A stretch of 64,000 nucleotides of DNA from Roseovarius confluentis (lineage in GTDB: Bacteria > Pseudomonadota > Alphaproteobacteria > Rhodobacterales > Rhodobacteraceae). The stretch covers positions 62,001-126,000 of the forward strand of contig NZ_PPFE01000007.1 in assembly GCF_002917925.1 (NCBI RefSeq). The letters are read 5' to 3'. A model generated the notes under the pieces. It worked only from the letters and a program-made list of their open reading frames with translations. It was not told the DNA's origin and searched no databases. The position numbers and the translations under genes were made by a program. Of the stretch, positions 61,705-64,000 are shown in pieces (positions within the stretch are counted from its first letter, which is position 1; each line of letters begins with the position of its first letter).

Positions 61705-62160
61705 TTAAGGCAGGCTGTTCACCTCTCCCACCGAGGGGGCATAACGGCTGACCATTCGGTAGGCCTTGCGCGGCCCCGACACGGCCCAGATCGCGCGCCA
61801 CTGAGGCCAGCCCGCAAAATCGTACTGCACATCATACATATCCGGATCGCACCAGTGCTGCGCCTCACCGTCCTCGGTAATGCTGTGAAAGAACCGGCCA
61901 TCCTCGAACATCACATCGATCCCGCCGCTCTTTCCGGCCCGCCACAGATACGCCCGTTCGGCCCGCATCGGCGCCTGCCCGGCCACGGTCAGCACGCCCG
62001 CCTCGCGATAGACCAACCCGCCCTGCCCGGGATTAAGCCGCGCCTCACCCTCGAACCGCGCGGGCGGCGCGCCCTCGTGCACCACGTCGCGCTCCAGCCG
62101 CCACGTTCCCTCGAATTCTGCCAGTTCCGGTACCAATCGCCACGCCCGTCTTGCCGCCAC
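61705..62160 (-). CDS. DUF6314 family protein
   Basis: 151 residues. EFEGTWRLERDVVHEGAPPARFEGEARL, the tight GLVYREAGVLTV strand and QHWCDPDMYDVQYDFAGWPQWRAIWAVSGPRKAYRM match the DUF6314 family, a small lipocalin-like beta-barrel. Function unknown; ligand binding is possible. Divergent from purB with a 55-bp intergenic region. Confidence 0.83.
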   Translation of the reverse strand: MAARRAWRLVPELAEFEGTWRLERDVVHEGAPPARFEGEARLNPGQGGLVYREAGVLTVAGQAPMRAERAYLWRAGKSGGIDVMFEDGRFFHSITEDGEAQHWCDPDMYDVQYDFAGWPQWRAIWAVSGPRKAYRMVSRYAPSVGEVNSLP

Positions 62161-62215
62161 CCGTTCCTCCGTCTAAACCGCGCCCGACAGCCATTCAATC
62201 CAAAGGTCCGTTCGC

Positions 62216-63523
62216 ATGATCCCTCGCTATTCCCGCCCCGACATGGTCGCCATCTGGGAACCCGCCACCAAATTCCGCATCTGGTACGAGATCGAGGCCC
62301 ATGCCTGCGACGCGATGGCCGACCTTGGCGTGATCCCGCGCGAAAATGCCGAGGCCGTCTGGAAAGCCAAGGATGTCGAATTCGACGTCGCCCGGATCGA
62401 CGAGATCGAGGCCGTGACCAAGCATGATGTCATCGCCTTCCTCACCCACCTGGCCGAGCATGTGGGCTCCGAGGAAGCGCGTTTCGTCCACCAGGGCATG
62501 ACCTCCTCGGACGTGCTGGATACCTGCCTCAACGTGCAGCTCGTCCGCGCCGCCGACCTGCTGATCGCAGACATGGAAGACCTTCTCGCCGCCCTCAAGC
62601 GCCGCGCGTTCGAGCACAAGATGACCCTGCGCGTTGGTCGCTCCCACGGCATCCACGCCGAACCCACCACCATGGGCCTCACCTTCGCGCGCTTCTATGC
62701 CGAGATGGACCGCAACCTTACCCGCCTGCGCACCGCCCGCGCCGAGGTCGCCACCGGCGCCATTTCCGGCGCCGTCGGCACCTTCGCCAATATCGACCCC
62801 CGCGTCGAAGAACATGTCTGCAAGCAACTGGGCCTCGAACCCGAGCCCATCAGCACGCAAGTCATCCCCCGCGACCGCCACGCCGCCTTCTTCGCAACGC
62901 TTGGCGTTATTGCCTCGTCCATCGAGAACGTCGCGATCGAAATCCGCCACATGCAGCGCACCGAGGTTCTGGAAGGCGCCGAGTTCTTCTCGATGGGCCA
63001 GAAGGGCTCCAGTGCCATGCCGCACAAGAAAAACCCGGTCCTGACCGAGAACCTCACCGGCCTCGCGCGCCTCGTGCGCATGTCGGTGATCCCGGCGATG
63101 GAAAACGTGGCCCTCTGGCACGAACGCGACATCTCGCACAGCTCGGTCGAGCGGATGATCGGCCCCGACGCCACCGTGACGCTCGATTTCGCCCTCGCCC
63201 GCCTGACCGGCGTGGTCGACAAGATGATAATCTTCCCCGAGAACATGCTGGAAAACATGAACAAGTTCCCGGGCCTCGTGATGTCCCAACGCGTCCTTCT
63301 GGCCCTGACGCAAGCGGGCGTCAGCCGCGAGGACGCCTACGCCATGGTCCAGCGCAACGCGCTCAAAGTCTGGGAACAGCGCACGGATTTCAAAGAGGAA
63401 TTGCTGGCCGATGCCGATGTCGTCGCCGCCCTCGGCACGGATCAGATCGAAGAGAAATTCGACATGGATTACCACACCAAGCATGTCGACACGATCTTCA
63501 CCCGCGTCTTCGGGGAAAGCTGA
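62216..63523 (+). CDS. purB: Adenylosuccinate lyase
   Basis: 435 residues starting MIPRYSRPDMVAIWEPATKF. Fumarase-superfamily landmarks: HQGMTSSDVLDTCLNVQL, RVGRSHGIHAEPTTMG, the signature GSSAMPHKKNPVLTEN, and ISHSSVERMIGPDATV. It carries out two fumarate-releasing steps in purine synthesis (SAICAR to AICAR; adenylosuccinate to AMP). The C-terminus EEKFDMDYHTKHVDTIF is normal. Confidence 0.97.
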   Translation: MIPRYSRPDMVAIWEPATKFRIWYEIEAHACDAMADLGVIPRENAEAVWKAKDVEFDVARIDEIEAVTKHDVIAFLTHLAEHVGSEEARFVHQGMTSSDVLDTCLNVQLVRAADLLIADMEDLLAALKRRAFEHKMTLRVGRSHGIHAEPTTMGLTFARFYAEMDRNLTRLRTARAEVATGAISGAVGTFANIDPRVEEHVCKQLGLEPEPISTQVIPRDRHAAFFATLGVIASSIENVAIEIRHMQRTEVLEGAEFFSMGQKGSSAMPHKKNPVLTENLTGLARLVRMSVIPAMENVALWHERDISHSSVERMIGPDATVTLDFALARLTGVVDKMIIFPENMLENMNKFPGLVMSQRVLLALTQAGVSREDAYAMVQRNALKVWEQRTDFKEELLADADVVAALGTDQIEEKFDMDYHTKHVDTIFTRVFGES

Positions 63524-63629
63524 ATTTCCGGGCAGATCGGGCCACGAGCCGCGCAAGTTCGGGCTGAAACACTGGTCAGAGACCAATTTCGTGTTACCAT
63601 CGGGGTCTTAGTGCAAAGGAGTTCAATCC

Positions 63630-63797
63630 ATGAAGTCCAAGACCAAGACCATTCTGACGTCGTTCGCCCTCGTTCTGGGCACCACCGTTTCGGCCGCCGC
63701 GATGTGCCCCGGCAAATCGCAACAGGCCGCTTCCTGCGCCGAAGGCATGGTGTGGGACAAGAATACCGGCACCTGCGTCGAACAGACCATGAGCTGA
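63630..63797 (+). CDS. Small Cys-rich secreted protein
   Basis: 55 residues, too short for most gene lists: signal peptide MKSKTKTILTSFALVLGTTVSAAA, then MCPGKSQQAASCAEGMVWDKNTGTCVEQTMS. Four-Cys-like pattern C-x9-C-x12-C and the GMVWDKNTGTCV end resemble chitin-binding or small disulphide proteins of Roseobacter. AAAGGAGTTCAATCC precedes the ATG. A terminator hairpin follows. Confidence 0.75.
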   Translation: MKSKTKTILTSFALVLGTTVSAAAMCPGKSQQAASCAEGMVWDKNTGTCVEQTMS

Positions 63798-63823
63798 CCG
63801 GCGGGCCATATCCCGAAAAGAAG

Positions 63824-63854
63824 CGGCGCTCCCGGGTCCGGGCAGCGCCGTTTT
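63824..63854 (+). terminator. Intrinsic terminator of the Cys-rich protein gene
   Basis: CGGCGCT pairs with AGCGCCG across a GC-rich loop that can form an inner CCC/GGG pair, followed by TTTTC. Confidence 0.7.
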
Positions 63855-63855
63855 C

Positions 63856-63970
63856 AAAGCGTTTCGTCTTTTACCTGAGCCATCAGCGAAAGGCGAAACG
63901 CGTGCAACGATTGTATGTTTTGCTGCGTTTCGCGGGTAAGCGGTGAGTCAGGTTTATCGCGAAACGCTTT
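63856..63970. repeat. 115-bp near-palindromic element
   Basis: Outer arms AAAGCGTTTCG (63856-63866) and CGAAACGCTTT (63960-63970) are perfect 11-bp inverted repeats. Inner arms ACCTGA...CGAAACGC (63873-63901) and GCGTTTCG...TCAGGT (63925-63953) pair imperfectly. The core GCGTTTCG occurs four times in alternating orientation. Purpose unknown. Confidence 0.6.
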
Positions 63971-64000
63971 AATCTTACCTTTAGCGGTTTCTTCACCACT

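Overview
The window looks like a chromosome segment of a Rhodobacterales (Roseobacter-group) alphaproteobacterium. Evidence: high GC; DUF1127 small proteins; a split glycyl-tRNA synthetase with the alphaproteobacterial neighbours DUF1206, DUF6446 and a PPDK-like gene; FolE2; DUF6314 beside purB; a GTTC-N7-GTTC LexA-type box; a SAM-II riboswitch; and an array of CCUCCUCCC-loop hairpins like the CcsR RNAs of Rhodobacter. No integrase, transposase, CRISPR array or prophage block was seen. The species cannot be named from this sequence.

Layout. 1-6.2 kb: tail of a quinone oxidoreductase, LysR regulator, DUF1127 protein, Bax-inhibitor-1 protein, L33, cell wall hydrolase and a PPDK-like protein with an altered ATP-grasp half. 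6.2-11 kb: glyS-DUF1206-DUF6446-glyQ. 11-16.2 kb: a secreted pseudo-trypsin with a peptidoglycan-binding domain, a TPP decarboxylase and TrkH. 16.2-18 kb: two small paralogues with matching upstream elements and an Ala/Lys/Pro-tailed protein. 18-24.5 kb: folE2, metZ under a SAM-II riboswitch with terminator, an alpha/beta hydrolase, membrane proteins, YciB, an EamA transporter and a peroxiredoxin. 24.7-35.8 kb: MgtC, FtsY, lytic transglycosylase, AlkB-like hydroxylase, xseA, DJ-1/PfpI, purD, ferredoxin, an SOS-box-linked DnaE2-tail protein, a PG-binding lipoprotein and an outer-membrane-type protein. 35.8-41.7 kb: a large beta-helix protein (possible gene-transfer-agent head spike), Mrp/ApbC, the CCUCCUCCC hairpin array, a cobalamin riboswitch ahead of a 90-aa unknown protein, a small GNAT protein and YebC. 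41.8-52.2 kb: two SLC13 permeases, transglycosylase, DUF1344-like and DUF2189 proteins, DMT transporter, YmdB-type phosphoesterase, OsmC, 5-FTHF cyclo-ligase and MgtE. 52.3-64 kb: guanine deaminase, tRNA-Leu(UAG), a Hint protein without its cysteine, NnrD/NnrE, glnB-glnA, two membrane-anchored unknowns, MltB-type transglycosylase, glyoxalase-related protein, DUF6314, purB, a small Cys-rich secreted protein and a 115-bp palindrome.

Most genes are housekeeping. Four peptidoglycan-active enzymes and two PG-binding proteins form a cell-envelope theme. The most unusual content is regulatory: the hairpin array, the B12 riboswitch on an unknown gene, the paired TTGCA-N5-TGCAA sites with a hairpin covering the ribosome binding site, the SOS box on an orphan OB-fold protein, and palindromic repeats, one of which sits in frame inside nnrD. 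Three proteins (PPDK-like, trypsin-like, Hint) appear to have lost key active-site residues.
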